Shown here piece by piece: positions 1-12,252 of a stretch of DNA of 52,500 nt. Made by a program: the position numbers and the translations under genes. Positions within the stretch are counted from its first letter, which is position 1, and every line of letters starts with the position of its first letter. The DNA comes from Cryptococcus deneoformans JEC21 (taxonomy: Eukaryota; Basidiomycota; Tremellomycetes; Tremellales; Cryptococcaceae). The notes under the pieces were generated by a model, which did no database searches, was not told where the DNA came from, and saw only the letters and a list, made by a program, of their open reading frames with translations. The stretch spans positions 605,001 through 657,500 of the forward strand of contig NC_006687.1 of the NCBI RefSeq assembly GCF_000091045.1, in the 5' to 3' direction.

Positions 1-3000
1 AACATTTGGATTCTTTGCCTTCTGCAGCATGGTTGTCGTAACTATTTCAGGTACCTTTTGCAATGGCTCTTTGATCGACTGACCAGCAGCCATTGTAAGG
101 ACGGTTACATCTTGTAACTTTGCCGACTGCACTTTCTCTTTTAAAGGCATCGTGGACAGAGATAGACCAGCGGATGCGGACAATCTTCTCTTCTTTGAGG
201 GGATGCTTCGGTCAACCACGGCATCTGTTGCTGTGGCCGTTTGTAGATACTCCAGTGGCGAAATCTCAGTATCTGATTCGCGAACCATTCCCTCTCCTTT
301 TGCCATCACGTCTCTCAATCGTTTGCTAGCCATTTTTGTATACTCCCATTTTACAACCTCTACCCTACCTCCAGATGACCTACGTAGGGGTGACAGCCGT
401 GGCGTCAAAGGTTCATCTTTCACCCTACAGCCTGTTAAGTCGGCCTCTGATTTGGACCTTTTCTGCCCTTGCGATTTTGGACTAGGCGATGGAAAATCAG
501 GTATGTCGGTAACGTTGAGATGACTTGCTGATCTCCAAGCCGCATCTATCGAGTCTTGAAAGCGAGGAGAATTTTGCCCATAGGATGATGCTGAAATACA
601 TTTGTAGCCTAGGGAAGAATGGGCCGTTGAAATCAAAGAAAGCGCAGAAAGAGCTTCGGTCCACTGGCGTTCACGGGGGTCGTAGATTTTTTGGAGCCTG
701 GGCCACCGTAATTCGTAAAGCTACATATGCGTGTCAGATAAGGGCATTCGGTCATAAATAAGGAGAGACGGATACGTGCCTCTGAAGCCGGCAGTTTTTG
801 GAATCCAGCACCCATGACTTCGACACACATAGGTTTCTCGAAGAGTATGGAAGGCGGCGTCATTCCCCTTTGTAATGAATACGTCCATGATAGACCGATT
901 AACCGCTTTTCCATTGATTTTTAATGAGTTAAATTCTTTTCTCTCTTTTCGTGACTCACTCGCTTAAGAGCATCGTCCTTGTCAAACGGTTTGTTTTTCC
1001 ATCTACCTAGTCGTATGTTCTCATTATACACCTCCAATTCATCCCTGCTACAACCATAAGAAACACGAAATAGAATCTCAAAATGCGGAGTCTCGCAGCG
1101 AGATTTGACTCGTTCTGCGTTAGTGAGCACACCAACATAGAACGTGGTAAATACAGACGTATCCACTATTATGACTTGTATCAGCTTTTTCTCGCAGTCC
1201 TCCGATGGTCTATATGGAACAAAAAAGCGTGTACCTCGTAATTCTCGTGCCCGATCAATGTCCCAGCCTGCACCCAAAACGACCAAATCAATACAATCAC
1301 CCAAGTTTGGAATGTAGTCTTTCTATCCAAGGACGCAGTGTTGAAGTCAGATCTTTACATGCAAGCAGCAAAGGTAGACATACCTTCAATTTTACCCATT
1401 GCCACCGCATGTTAATGTAGGTGGATTCGGCAGCTTTGAGAACTAAACCCTCTAGAAAAGTACAAGTTAAAACATGGTAAGATAACTACACGGATCTGGG
1501 TAGCCTACCTTCACGAAGGTTGTTGCTCTTCTTAAAGATAGCTTCCAGCTCCTGTGTGTGGATTTAGTCTAGAAAACAGAAAAACAGTCCTATTATTATG
1601 ATACTCACATCCAAGGCATATTCCGGCCCATGTTGCAAGGAAATCTTGGTTCTTTCAGCCAGCTGACTCTACCCATCGTCAGTAGGGGGAGACGTCACTC
1701 TCAGGAGTTTCTGACTAACAAAGCCCGGTATAACCATGATGACGTCCTCTAGCAGCCTTCTTCGCTCTTCGTAAGTGTGGTTGAGCAGACCTTGACCGTT
1801 GATATGCAATATATCAAAGAAAACGAGGCACAGATGACGGCCTGAGATGCTCGGGAGACTTTTACCAGAGCTAGAAATTGTAAGGCGCTCTGTTGATATT
1901 CATATAAACAAGAGATAATAGAATCCAACCTACTATGCCCAGTTCATAGCTCCTGCCGAAACCCCAGCGTGTCCCAGCCACCAGAATTCCTCTATTCCTG
2001 GCCCACGATCTCCTTCTCTAGAGTTTTCATTGAAGGGTACAACTTCCGCCTCTAGAATAACAGATTTTTGAATCTTAGGTTGAGGACAAAAAGTAGTTGA
2101 CTGTATTCTTTGCGACAGTAACCGGTGGATAGGAAGACTCGGATCCACAGGAAGATTGAGGGTGTGACATATGATACTACCAAAATTTAATTTAGGCATC
2201 TAGGAGCTTGAGGTAGTATCGCTTACGCATGAGTATTGAGCCTATCTTGAGTGCTATCTCTGATGGATTTGCTGAAAATTGTAATCTTGGGATATGGGTT
2301 TTGGACGTCTATATGTATTTGCAAACTAGAAACAGAATGAAACAATTAACGGTGGGAATAAAGAGGCTACGTCACTTACCGGTAGCCATCATACTTAGTC
2401 TCTGCCCAGATAGCTTTGGAAGGTTCTGCATACCTTGTTCCGGTGAATTCTTTCATGGTGTCTCGTATTGACCTGCCTTTCTTGCATTTTGGGATCTTTT
2501 TCAAACGGTGAGCTAGAGAAGCTACTTTGTAACACCATGCTAAGAACCTGGGACCTACTGCGACATTGACCCCTATGAGAGGCCCATGGCTCTTAGAGGG
2601 GTCCAATAGTGGGTTCCGTTCCAGAATATCCGCGCAAATGTCCACATTGCCATATCCACCATTATAGAGATCCCACATACGTCTATCCCAGCATATCATA
2701 GCGTCTCTTAAGCTCAATTGGCGAGGAGAATTTTTTGCGTTAATTCGTAATAAAGAGGTAGGATTCCGAATAGGTAGACATGGGATCGGATCCTGAAGGG
2801 GCCGCAGATCGCGCAAAATAATCTGCGTGAGAACAGAAAGAGCGTAGGGTGAAAGTTTCCAATCAAGATACAGAATGGTAAGGATTTTTCCAATTGGCCG
2901 GGGAGCATCAGGAAGTTGAGACAATTGGGAGAATGATGAAGAAGAGGCTAGCTCATCAAGCAAGTTGTCCAGCTCACGTATGGTCAAAAGAGATCTGTTA

Positions 3001-3490
3001 TCGTCGTCGGATATCGACTATTTCCCGGATCAGATCTCCCTTAGGCCTCTCAAATATATTAGATGACGTACTCGATTTTTTACTAGTGCTTCTATATCAC
3101 GACCTAAACAGCCTGTACCTGCATCACCTGTATCATCCCAGCGAATACTGTCCCATTGATTCAACGTTTTGGCGCCCAAAATTTTGGAAAGCTCCAGAGC
3201 AAGCTTTTGTTCCTTCAACCCATATCTCCTTCTGGATCCTATATGCGGAAACAGCAAACGGAATAAATGTTTCCCAGTATGAATGGGGAAGGGTTTACGT
3301 AGGTGGTTGAGCCATGAAGTAAATATTTTGTCAGGTGAATAAGGGCCGTTCGTCACTTGAGAGTTCGGTGGATTTCCAAAACGATATATAAGCTTAGCAA
3401 AGCTACAGAGCAAGCAGTCTTAAGCATTCGTCGATCAGCTGCCCTTCTTCCGCTTACTCACCTTTCAAATAAAATGTCCGTGGTCGACAT
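1..3490 (-). CDS. ATP-dependent DNA ligase (3' end beyond window)
   Basis: Joins DNA nicks through a ligase-adenylate intermediate, presumably in nuclear repair. Twelve exons can be modelled: 3490-3462, 3402-3072, 3017-2380, 2325-2227, 2176-1934, 1870-1720, 1668-1609, 1551-1509, 1451-1384, 1322-960, 905-780 and 720 to the left edge. This gives 957 codons with consistent phase. Motif I with the nucleotide-accepting lysine is E-T-K-Y-D-G-Y-R, at about residue 330. Further ligase motifs follow: ILEAEVVPF, EGLVLKAAES, then WVKLKKDYIPNLGD and IDLVVLGAG. An OB-fold region ends in EVMGAGF and YELRWPRLQKIY. The roughly 200-residue tail is low-complexity and basic, and is still open at position 1. The start lies in a short 29-nt first exon. 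The intron 779-721 must begin with GC (GCACGT) to keep frame. It is not a LIG1 or BRCT-type LIG4 as far as visible; it resembles the extra ligase of many filamentous fungi. The family is sure, the exact orthologue is not. Confidence 0.9.
721..779 (-). other. Candidate GC-AG intron in DNA ligase gene
   Basis: Donor GCACGT after exon end GAG, acceptor ATGTAG before CTT. Only this splice joins LPASE to LYELRWPRLQ, a conserved ligase C-terminal block, in phase 0. No GT donor nearby gives this frame. Confidence 0.7.
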
Positions 3491-4221
3491 GGGTTACTTT
3501 CTCGTCCGACGCGATGCAAGGACGCGGAATTGTGGGAGATAGAGTAGAAACGGTACGCACATGAGCCTAGAAGAGAGATGTCCTCTACAGATAGGGACTG
3601 CTGTACGTAGATTATATTAGTTCCTTGCCGATGTTCTTTTTCCTTTCCGATTTATTATTATTAATGAGATTGTGGGATGGAAGTAAGGCATTTACGGATC
3701 GAGTGAGTTAACGAGGAGGCGTCTTGCATGCGAGAAGAAGGAAGCCGCCGCAAATAACAAAGTCGCGTCAACTGTTTCCTTTAATAGCCGGCAACGTGCA
3801 AACCTTGGGATCTCAAATCAAAAGACATGCTCGTTTTTGGGTTTGAGTGCAACGAACCCTTGGCAAGTTTTAGGAAGTGCCTGAAAGTAAGCTTAAATAG
3901 ACAAAAGGGCAGCCCAATTTTTTTTTGAAACTGGGCCACACGCAGGCTTTAAGCTCCATAGAGGGATTGATAGCGGTGGGCTTCTGGTATCGGCATGCAC
4001 GGACCGCACAGCTGGCCAACAATAAATAACTCGATAAACCACCAATTGCCGCTGCCATTCTTCGTCCACTTCCCTAAGCCATCGCTTAGTGTTCAAGTCC
4101 TCATCTCCTTCGGAAGCCGTTTCAAAACCTCCAACTGCGATCAGCGTTCATTAATCGCTATCTGCCTCCACTCCACCGCCCACGTTTATCCCAGTCACAC
4201 TTCTCTGCGGCATCCCATCCC
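3491..4221. promoter_or_regulatory. Divergent intergenic region, ligase / Zn2Cys6 gene
   Basis: About 730 bases lie between two outward-facing start codons, so this should hold both promoters and 5' leaders. I see A/T runs near 3650-3665 and 3907-3928 but no recognisable operator, RNA gene or repeat. Short open frames in 3870-4100 have no family resemblance and are treated as leader sequence. Confidence 0.5.
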
Positions 4222-6957
4222 ATGGCCTCCACACGAGAGTCAACGCCTCGACAGCCAGTCATTGAGCCTCGCGCTAAAAGAACGCATGCTAGACGTTCTT
4301 GCAGCATATGTAAGCTCCGTAAAAGCCGATGTGAACGTGAGTCCTATATACTGCATGCCCTACTTGAAATACATCTTTTGGCTCATGTTCATACCAGTGC
4401 CAGACCTTAATGTGCCATCCGGCCCAGATCCTTTACCGGAAGACAAAGCTTGCCACAGATGCAAAGTTCTGTCTCTCCCATGCGTTGTTGATGATAGCAA
4501 CCGCAAGCAACGTAAACGGAAAGACCCGCCGGCCGGGAGTTCCGGTCTCTCTCAAGGGCAAGAGACCCCTGAAGCTGGTCCAAGTACGTCAAAGAGACAG
4601 GAGCCCATTCCAGCTGGTCCGAGCCATACGCTTGCTTCCAAGTTTACCATACCATCACAAAGTAGCATTCACGCGATTGATCACTCGCTAGACCTCCTTC
4701 CAGGGCTTTCCGTCTTCAATGGACAAGCGTTGGCTGAGGACCCGGTGGACAATTTTGAGAAGCTGAAAAGGGAGCTAGGGGCACGTGGCGTCGACAGAGA
4801 ATCCGGAAACACATTAAGCATCAAGCTCCATGGCAGGCCCCTCGAGCTGACATGCGCAATGCTGAGGGTTGCTTATGGGAGAAAAGAAAAAAGAGGCAAG
4901 CGGATGAAGCTTGAAGATGACGAGATTGAGGTGGATGTCATAATTGATGAAGCTATGATGGCTCGTCTGGCTCCTGGGTATGTTCAATTTTATAAGTCGT
5001 CCGGGCAAATGTTCACCAACTTTAATACAGGGTATCTCAATTGATGACCTACCACCCCCATCTGGATGACCTGCCGACAATGTTTAACGAATATAGAAGG
5101 AATCCAGAGCCCACAATTGCACTCCTGATTGCTAGTGTCGCGTATCTTGCCAGTTCTGTGCTTCCACCGGACTCGACTATCATACATCTCCGCAACGAAC
5201 TTACCCCCTTCATTTACCAGCGTCGTGATTTTTTGCTTCTCCACCACCCCCATACGTTTTTCGCGTTGCAAGTGCTTGAGTTATTCATCACCCATTGCCC
5301 TTTTGGTATATTACCCATACAGCCCGCCAACCTCCATACTTTAGGTGTTGCGAAAGGCGTAACAGCAGCGGCCAAAGATATCTCCAGTCAGCTTAACTTC
5401 GACAAACTGATTCACCAAATACTTGCGGGACCAGGCCTTCGTCATAGCTTTAATTGCGGAGATATCTGGCTTTGGCTGGCTCTTAATGCAGCCGAGGCCG
5501 CCGCAATGCTGGAAGAAAGTAACCCGCAGAAACCTATCCAGCTTGCTGAGGCTAGACGTATCACGGAATCATTCTTCAAGCTTACAGATGAAGGGGCTTG
5601 CCTCTGGCAAGAACGTTTGGGAAGGATGGAAATAACTGTGTTAGTGGGCAGGCTTGCTCTTTGCGATAAGATTGCCCGGCTTGAAGAAGTTTTGGATGGA
5701 ATGGCGAGGATCAGGGGCGTCCTTGAACATAGCGCACGTGATCCGACTGTGGATCCTGTGAGGGGAATTCTAGCCGAGTTTGAAGAATACACAAAGAAGA
5801 CTGATGAGATAGACAGGCGCCATGGGGCAATGATAGGTAAGTTCAGAACGGTCCCAATGAAGTTAGTGGCTAACAAAACGGATCAAGCCATGATGCAAGG
5901 ATATTCCAAGAACATCGAAACTGGCTGGGTCACCTATCGTGCAATCCGTAGAAGGTATGAGTTTAGCAAGCTCCATGTCACTGGCCTTCGTGCTCTCATG
6001 GCAACTCACTTCCTCCCTGGATCTCCATACGCTTATCCAGACCTTCCCTCTTTTGTTTCTCCTGCACATGCTGTTGCGTATGCCATCGGGCGAGCTTGTC
6101 ACCCTCCTGACATTGTTCGCTTCATCGGTGGCACTTCCAATGCCGGGGGTGCCAGTCCGGCTGTGCAAGCTGTGTGGGAATGGGGTCATCGACGGAGAGT
6201 GAACATGGAACATAACCTGGTTGCCTGTGCCGAGCTTGCTCAAACATACGGATCCGATCTGACTGGCATGGTTTATACTTGCATTGTGCCGCTCCATGAG
6301 TGTATTTGCATAGCTGTCGAGTCGTCAAAGATCCTCATGGAAATGGAAGCCGGCACGATCCATATTCTCCGTTCTCATAATCAACTCTATAAGGCTGCTC
6401 GGCCGCGACCATGGCTTGAAATCATGAAGCAAGTATCCCAAACTATGCACAACGTCAGCATGATGATGCACGATGATGGATTGGGAGGCGAGACTTTGGC
6501 AAATGGTGCTAGTAATCTTATTGGCTCCATGGTTCGAGTTGCTGAGAAATGGGTGACTAGCGGTCAAGAAGAGGCTGCTCGACAAGGAACGGAGGAGATG
6601 GCCCTTGATCCTACCCAGGCGCACCAAGGATACGATAGCAACACGGATCCGCACGTCCACAACTCACATAGACAAAGCGGCGTTACCTCGCATCAACAGT
6701 ATATGGATAAGTCTGATCGCTGGATGGCGGGTAACGGGCAATCATCCATCTCTCATCAGCATGCGATGGCTACTCCTCCAATACATATAGATGCTGCCAT
6801 CCTTAATTCTCCTGACCTATCGCATCACAACTATCACACGCCCCCCGTTCTCGGTCGGTTACCAATTACTACACAGCTTGATGGCCTCTTATCGGATATG
6901 TTTGGTTATTCCTGTAACCCCGCGCAGCCACCTCAGAACCAAGCGACGCCTCAATGA
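4222..6957 (+). CDS. Zn2Cys6 fungal transcription factor
   Basis: Likely a nuclear sequence-specific regulator; the target is unknown. The model has three exons: 4222-4336, 4398-4977 (or acceptor at 4404) and 5031-6957. It gives about 873 aa. The binuclear zinc cluster is near the N-terminus: C-S-I-C and the third Cys in KLRKSRC lie in exon 1. The last three cysteines, C-H-R-C-KVLSLP-C, lie in exon 2, so the cluster is split by the first intron with a linker of about 19 residues. A basic stretch (RKQRKRK) follows. The long middle, about residues 230-760, is helical and looks like the fungal-specific regulatory domain (helices around LIASVAYLASS and LEVLELF-like segments). The C-terminus is rich in His, Gln and Ser. 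The start was chosen because it gives the zinc cluster directly. Family call sure, function unknown. Confidence 0.88.
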
Positions 6958-8176
6958 CGTTTTGCTTTCACACATGAAGATGGCAGAGTTCAGTGTAACG
7001 CCAATTTTGTATACTGGGGCTTGGTTCGATTTTTCCATACATTTCAGTGGTCTTCGTACCATATCCTGTAATCTTATGGCGGAATAATCTTCCTAGATAA
7101 GCAAGCGTCCAATAACGTCGGCAGATAGAATAAGGTAGGCCCTTCCACGTAGGCTCTGAATGTCCTCTGCTGAAAGCCATATTAGGATATCAGCCGTTAG
7201 GTGCTGTCACAATAGAAATTTAACGCATACATAAAACCATCTTACATGGCAGTGTGGCATCACAATGATGTTGCAAATACCTGCACAACGGAGGCATTTA
7301 CTATCGTTGTGGCCTGTACGATAGCATTAAGCAACCCCCATCACGTCGTCTTTCATGCAATGATCTTCCCCAGATGTCGTCCAACGAATGTCAGCGCTTT
7401 TATTATTTCATATCCTATTTACTATACCACTCCTTTTCACGTTGACAGAGTCTCACAATGCTGGACTTGGATCAGTTCGCGAAAGACCGGCGACACAAAA
7501 ACTCACCAAGGATCAAGCCATTAACGAGTGTGATATCAAATCGATTGGAGTTGGTCAAAATCTATGCTCGAAACAGACGTGGGACCATGCATGACTCAAG
7601 TATAAATGACCATGGAGTCAGGGCCAGATCTCCTAGAGGATCCTAAAAAAAAGGTAGGCCAAGCAAGGACCATTGCCTGCCGCCGCATTTAGTCAGCTCT
7701 TCGAACTCTAATAAATCTTGGGGGAGGAGCAAAGCGCCCACCACTGCAGCGAGGGCGTCGAGATATTTCCTGCAAATGCCGATTGGAATATTATGTCCTC
7801 GGCGAGCTGCATCGTAAGAAGCTGGATTTTGAATTTCACATTAATCAAGTGATCGGGAAGGTAAAAACGCCCGAGAAGGATAATGACTACTATATTTTGG
7901 ACTCTGAAAGAAACCCACCCAGCATTGTCAAGTATTCACACCACTTCGTATACAAGATAGAAATGTATGTTCTTCGTATGCCATCTTTACCCGTCCTCTA
8001 ATTCATCGTTCACATTCGAACACCACTTTCTAGATTCAGCACCGCACTGGTTGATACGTCCCCGGTTCATGAAGAGTTTCGCACACACAGTACTGCATGG
8101 CCAACTACCATATGAATATGGCACTCTATTATCACCTAATCAATTATGTTTCTCCCCCTGTCGATTTCTATTTTTC
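6958..8176. other. Long convergent intergenic region
   Basis: About 1.2 kb lies between two genes that end towards each other, which is long for this compact genome. It should hold both 3' UTRs and poly(A) sites. One 72-codon open frame at 7783-8001 (+) has acidic, soluble-looking composition (for example GELHRKKLDFEFHINQVIGK) but no good start, no splice partner I could find and no family I recognise. It could be chance, a relic or an exon of a missed gene. I found no inverted or direct repeats marking a mobile element. Confidence 0.4.
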
Positions 8177-10873
8177 TCACTCAGAACGCCAAGGATTTTC
8201 AAGTGACACGTCCTCCAAACTCGGCGATGGTGGGTAGTTTGGCCTCACTTCTCTTAATGGAGAATCTCTCTCTTCCTCCAATACATCTCTTTGCTTGACC
8301 TCAGTTGATGGACCATTACTACTATTGACAGGGATTGGGGGAAAATGTGACGGTATTATGGGAGTTGACGGGGTCGACGGTATCACAGGACTGTCGGGAG
8401 GTGGTATCATCGTTGAACTTTCTCTGTTTGAAAGGGGTGGCTGCCTTTCAGGGGAGGCCGGCGTAATGTTAATGTTCTCTAAGTTTTCAGGGATTGTTCC
8501 TACCTGCAGAGGTCTCTGGGTGGCCCTGGGATCAAGTAGTATCTGCACTGCACGACGAACATCGTAGTTGAGGGGTATACCTTTCGGAAGTTTCCCTTCA
8601 CCAATCTCCCCTGATTTACTCTCATCAACCAAGTAAATCTCTCCCAAGGCCTTTGAAGCTAGTTCTGACATGATCTCTACTGTCTGTTCACGCGAAGAGC
8701 CACTGGCAAGATACTGACGGCCTTCCTGAGCTAAGCGCCTGTCCAATTCGAGCACAAACCCTTGAGCAGCATGAGCATCCGTCACCGACACAAATAGTTT
8801 CAGTCGTGAAGGGCGATCGTAAAAATAACGACTTGATTGACGACTTTTCTCTAGCTCTTGCAGCAGGCCGAAACTAGGTTCAAGGACAAGATCGACAGTA
8901 GCACCGACCTGGTTCTTTGGCAGATAGGACAAGAGCAGAACTTCGAGAGCTGGAAATCCGCCAATGCGAAGAAATTTGTGAGGGTCTGCGATGTGTATTG
9001 GAATGTAACCGCCGAGGTCAAGTGATCTTACGAAATCGTGTGCTCTCTGATCTTGCACAATGTCAGTGCTCCTACTGTATTGAATCTTCTCGCCGCTATA
9101 AGACCAAGCGATCCAGAAAGTTACAGAGTTAAAAGTAGAGTTTTCGGCTGTGATAGTACTTTTATCCCAGGCATACTGTCTGATGGATTGAAAACATATT
9201 TCGCCTGGGGCCAGTCTTGATAAAGCCTTTCGCACATTACGGGTAGGTTTCCTCAAGGCAGATGGGATCCGGTCGTTAATATCAGCAGTTAGCTCCAAGA
9301 CACGGGGCACTCTTGTGACAAGCTGCCGCTGCGCAACACTTGCTTCGGGCTTTGGTTTATCTAGGTTTGCAGAATTGACCCCATTCAGAGTCCAGCCTGG
9401 TCGGAATATCAGCCTTCTGCGGACGAATGGGTCTCGGTATATCATGTCGTCTTTAGTCTTATCGAATATTTTTGCAAGCTCGAGGTGGACGGTCCTGAAA
9501 GCTTTCGCCGACTCGTCTATTCTATCGGTCCAACCTTCAGCAATATCATCAACGGAAGACTGAGGTCCTCCAGGTAAGAATACAGTCAGATCGAGGCGGT
9601 AACCTTCCCCTTCTCTCATAGCTTGAGCTCTCATTGCAAGCCCTGACAAGTCAAGACCTACAAAAAGCCTTTGGGTCATGTTGAGTCTTCCAAGATACTC
9701 CATCCATCCCAGCATTTGCGCCACGGGTCCAAGTTTATCATGCGAAGCCATCTGAACAGGTTCGTCACATATACCCATCCTCTCGCTGTAATGCTTGCAC
9801 CGGAAGGTATCGCAATACCAAGCAAGCACCAGCTTGTATGGGTACAGAGGATCATCTTTATCAACCCCGATACTTTCGACGAATTTGCTATAAGAGCGCT
9901 TCTTGTCCAGGGATGGAGCCATACTGGCACGTCTAGTCATAGTGTCTGCAAGCAGAACGATGTTATCGAAGCTTATATGCTTCCCAAATCGTTTTGCCAT
10001 CACCATCGCAACTGCAGGGACTGGCCCAAGATGTTCGTCCCACTCGTCTTGCAGAGCTTTGACCCAGAGAGAATCCCTTGGCGTTGCCATACTTATCTCT
10101 TCCGCTTGCTCCATGGCGTCCAGCAACCCTTCGTCCAGCTTGCCTTTTCTACGTAACTCTTTCGCGGCCCACTCCGCCGGATTAACGAGGATTTTTTGAT
10201 GGCTTTCCCACTTTTCCTTCCTCTTTACTGGGGAATTTTCAAAGGTACCCTCTCTGGTCTGGTCTGTCACACCCACATAGTCCTCCCATTTTCGAACATG
10301 TTTTGTAACCTCATGAGGTGATAGGCCTTCGTAATCTACCCAGTGGATACGATTGCCCTTAGCGGTATTAGGCGAGGGGGGAAGAGAGTCATCGGAGCCT
10401 CGTTTGCGGATGATGCTCTTGGCTGGGCTTGCTGAACGAAGATCGGGTATAGGCGACAGAAGAGGGGGCGAAGATGGTTGTAACCACTCGGGCTTCTCTT
10501 TTATTCTCTTGGTCTTCTCGCTTTTCGATTTCTTGGATTTCGAACTGGTTTTGTCCCGCTTCTTTTTGAATTTTCGGTTCCCATCGTACCTGACCGGCTG
10601 CGATGAATCGCTTGATGTTGCTGATGAAGCAGTTTGGCCATCTGACTTCTCTTTCGGCTTCCTTCTTTTACGATCCTTGTCCTTTGTATGATTTGATAGC
10701 GATGCGTCTGGATGACTTTCCTTGCTCGAAGACTGTTTTGCCTTGTTCTTACCGTTTCCTTTGCCGAAGAAGAATATGTATAAGACTAGGATGAGGAAGA
10801 GAACGACAACGAGTGATTGTGCCGATTTGGCAGATGTTCGGATAGCTACACGAGATGAGTGTACCTCGACCAT
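8177..10873 (-). CDS. Hypothetical single-pass membrane protein, 898 aa, intronless
   Basis: I do not recognise the family. One uninterrupted frame encodes 898 aa, in a genome where almost every neighbour has introns. Residues about 21-37 form a single hydrophobic segment (VVVLFLILVLYIFFFG) followed by Lys/Ser-rich sequence, which suggests a signal-anchor protein with a type II or ER-type tail. Residues about 40-185 are low-complexity and very basic. From about 190 to 780 the sequence looks globular, with motifs such as IHWVDYEGLSPHEVTKHVRKWEDYVG, cut here for length to its first part, and WYCDTFRCKHYSERMGICDE with three cysteines. The last 100 residues are Pro/Ser-rich and disordered. The ATG at 10873 is the only start preceding the membrane segment. 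The lack of introns could reflect retro-derived origin or intron loss. Confidence 0.8.
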   Translation of the reverse strand: MVEVHSSRVAIRTSAKSAQSLVVVLFLILVLYIFFFGKGNGKNKAKQSSSKESHPDASLSNHTKDKDRKRRKPKEKSDGQTASSATSSDSSQPVRYDGNRKFKKKRDKTSSKSKKSKSEKTKRIKEKPEWLQPSSPPLLSPIPDLRSASPAKSIIRKRGSDDSLPPSPNTAKGNRIHWVDYEGLSPHEVTKHVRKWEDYVGVTDQTREGTFENSPVKRKEKWESHQKILVNPAEWAAKELRRKGKLDEGLLDAMEQAEEISMATPRDSLWVKALQDEWDEHLGPVPAVAMVMAKRFGKHISFDNIVLLADTMTRRASMAPSLDKKRSYSKFVESIGVDKDDPLYPYKLVLAWYCDTFRCKHYSERMGICDEPVQMASHDKLGPVAQMLGWMEYLGRLNMTQRLFVGLDLSGLAMRAQAMREGEGYRLDLTVFLPGGPQSSVDDIAEGWTDRIDESAKAFRTVHLELAKIFDKTKDDMIYRDPFVRRRLIFRPGWTLNGVNSANLDKPKPEASVAQRQLVTRVPRVLELTADINDRIPSALRKPTRNVRKALSRLAPGEICFQSIRQYAWDKSTITAENSTFNSVTFWIAWSYSGEKIQYSRSTDIVQDQRAHDFVRSLDLGGYIPIHIADPHKFLRIGGFPALEVLLLSYLPKNQVGATVDLVLEPSFGLLQELEKSRQSSRYFYDRPSRLKLFVSVTDAHAAQGFVLELDRRLAQEGRQYLASGSSREQTVEIMSELASKALGEIYLVDESKSGEIGEGKLPKGIPLNYDVRRAVQILLDPRATQRPLQVGTIPENLENINITPASPERQPPLSNRESSTMIPPPDSPVIPSTPSTPIIPSHFPPIPVNSSNGPSTEVKQRDVLEEERDSPLREVRPNYPPSPSLEDVSLENPWRSE

Positions 10874-12252
10874 TTTTCGACCTTTTCACCCATTTAAAAA
10901 TAGCAGACGGAACAAATAAAGCGTAAGATGCATGGCTTCACATACAGTTCGCATAGATGGCTTCCATAAATGACTTCCCAGTGAGCCTTGTCAGTGCTGT
11001 GAAAGAATGAAAGGATTTCTTCGACATAATAGCTCTCTGGGTATCTTGAGAAAGGAGGCACAGTTTGCGATCGGCAGTGAAAGGGGCGGAATTGAATGGT
11101 GGAAGACATAATTTCGCTAGGGTCTGTTAGATACAGCTGTGGTTGAACATGGACAGAGATGAGGCTCTCATTGCGGACGGACGAAGAAGAGATTGATGCG
11201 TCCACCCCCTCCTGCGCAAGAGGCGCTCAGGGCGGCGGCCACTCTCATTAGCCGGATGGCGGCTGTCGGTTGGATCCGAGATTCGGCCGAATGTTCGGCA
11301 CTCAGCGCTTGTGGCTTTATTTTTGTCTTCTCTTCATTTTTTATCAACTGACTCTGTTGCTGATGACGGTTGTTGATTAATCACTGCTGGCGATTGTACG
11401 ATTGTTTCTTCTTGCTCGGCGTCTTCGGCATTCTCAGCGCTTAATTCGGCCATCAAAATTGTTGGGCTGAAGTCCTTCCTACCGGGGATACTCTGTGATC
11501 GTACTTCGTAACTTTACGCACTACAGCACTGCAAGCAGCGAACAGTTCGTCGTTCAGCAGTATACTGGCCTGCTGTCCTGTTGCTTGTTGCACTTTTTAT
11601 CATATTTATTATTATTTGATGTTCAGACCAGCGTTAATCACACTGTACGAGGAACGAAGGCCAAACTTTGAGGCTTGGCGACCACGATGCAGGGTTCTTC
11701 ATGGTCCACGGGTTTGAATGAGCACATGAACACGGATCCGCAATTCATAGAGGTACGGCATATGATGAACATCATTGGAACAGGCACGCACGGTGGGATA
11801 AGGAAAACGGGATATACACAGCGCTTATACCGTATGCGAACGAAGTATCGTGAAGAATGATGAATGCCCAAGACAAGAAAGCCAAATAAGCCAAAGATAA
11901 GGGAGTGTTCGGAACAATTTTAAAGAAATGCTGCGGAGGACCGTTCTTTTTCGGGGGATTTCACGGTCCATGCAAATTTCAACAAACACAGGCTGCGGTG
12001 CATTGTCACGAGGCTGGGAAGAAGGAGAGTCTGGGGCCGAAGTCGTGATGCTGGTGTTGGATGCTTGGGCACTGTACGAGGTGAAATGCGATCGGAGAGG
12101 AGATAAACAAAAACAATTATAGAGCGGGATTTAGGACGAGGTCCGTTTCTTAAAGTCTTGGCATGCTTTCCAGTCTCGTTTATACACTACGTTCTTTTCC
12201 CACCTCCTTCTTTTCCTTTTTTCTCTCCTCTCTCTTCTCAATCCTCTAGAAC
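10874..12252. promoter_or_regulatory. Divergent 1.4-kb intergenic region
   Basis: This space lies between the start codons of two outward-facing genes, so both promoters are here. A strong pyrimidine tract (C/T runs at about 12190-12248) lies immediately upstream of the 12253 start, as often seen at fungal leaders. Words built on TTCGGC and CAGCGCTT recur between 11280 and 11450. Small frames at 10894-11205 and 11675-11860 have no family resemblance. I see no RNA gene. Confidence 0.4.

Noticed and set aside
3995..5044. Long + frame starting upstream of the first Zn2Cys6 gene
   Set aside because: Before 4337 it is in a different frame from the zinc cluster. It only becomes the real frame after the first intron, so its N-terminal part is a shadow.
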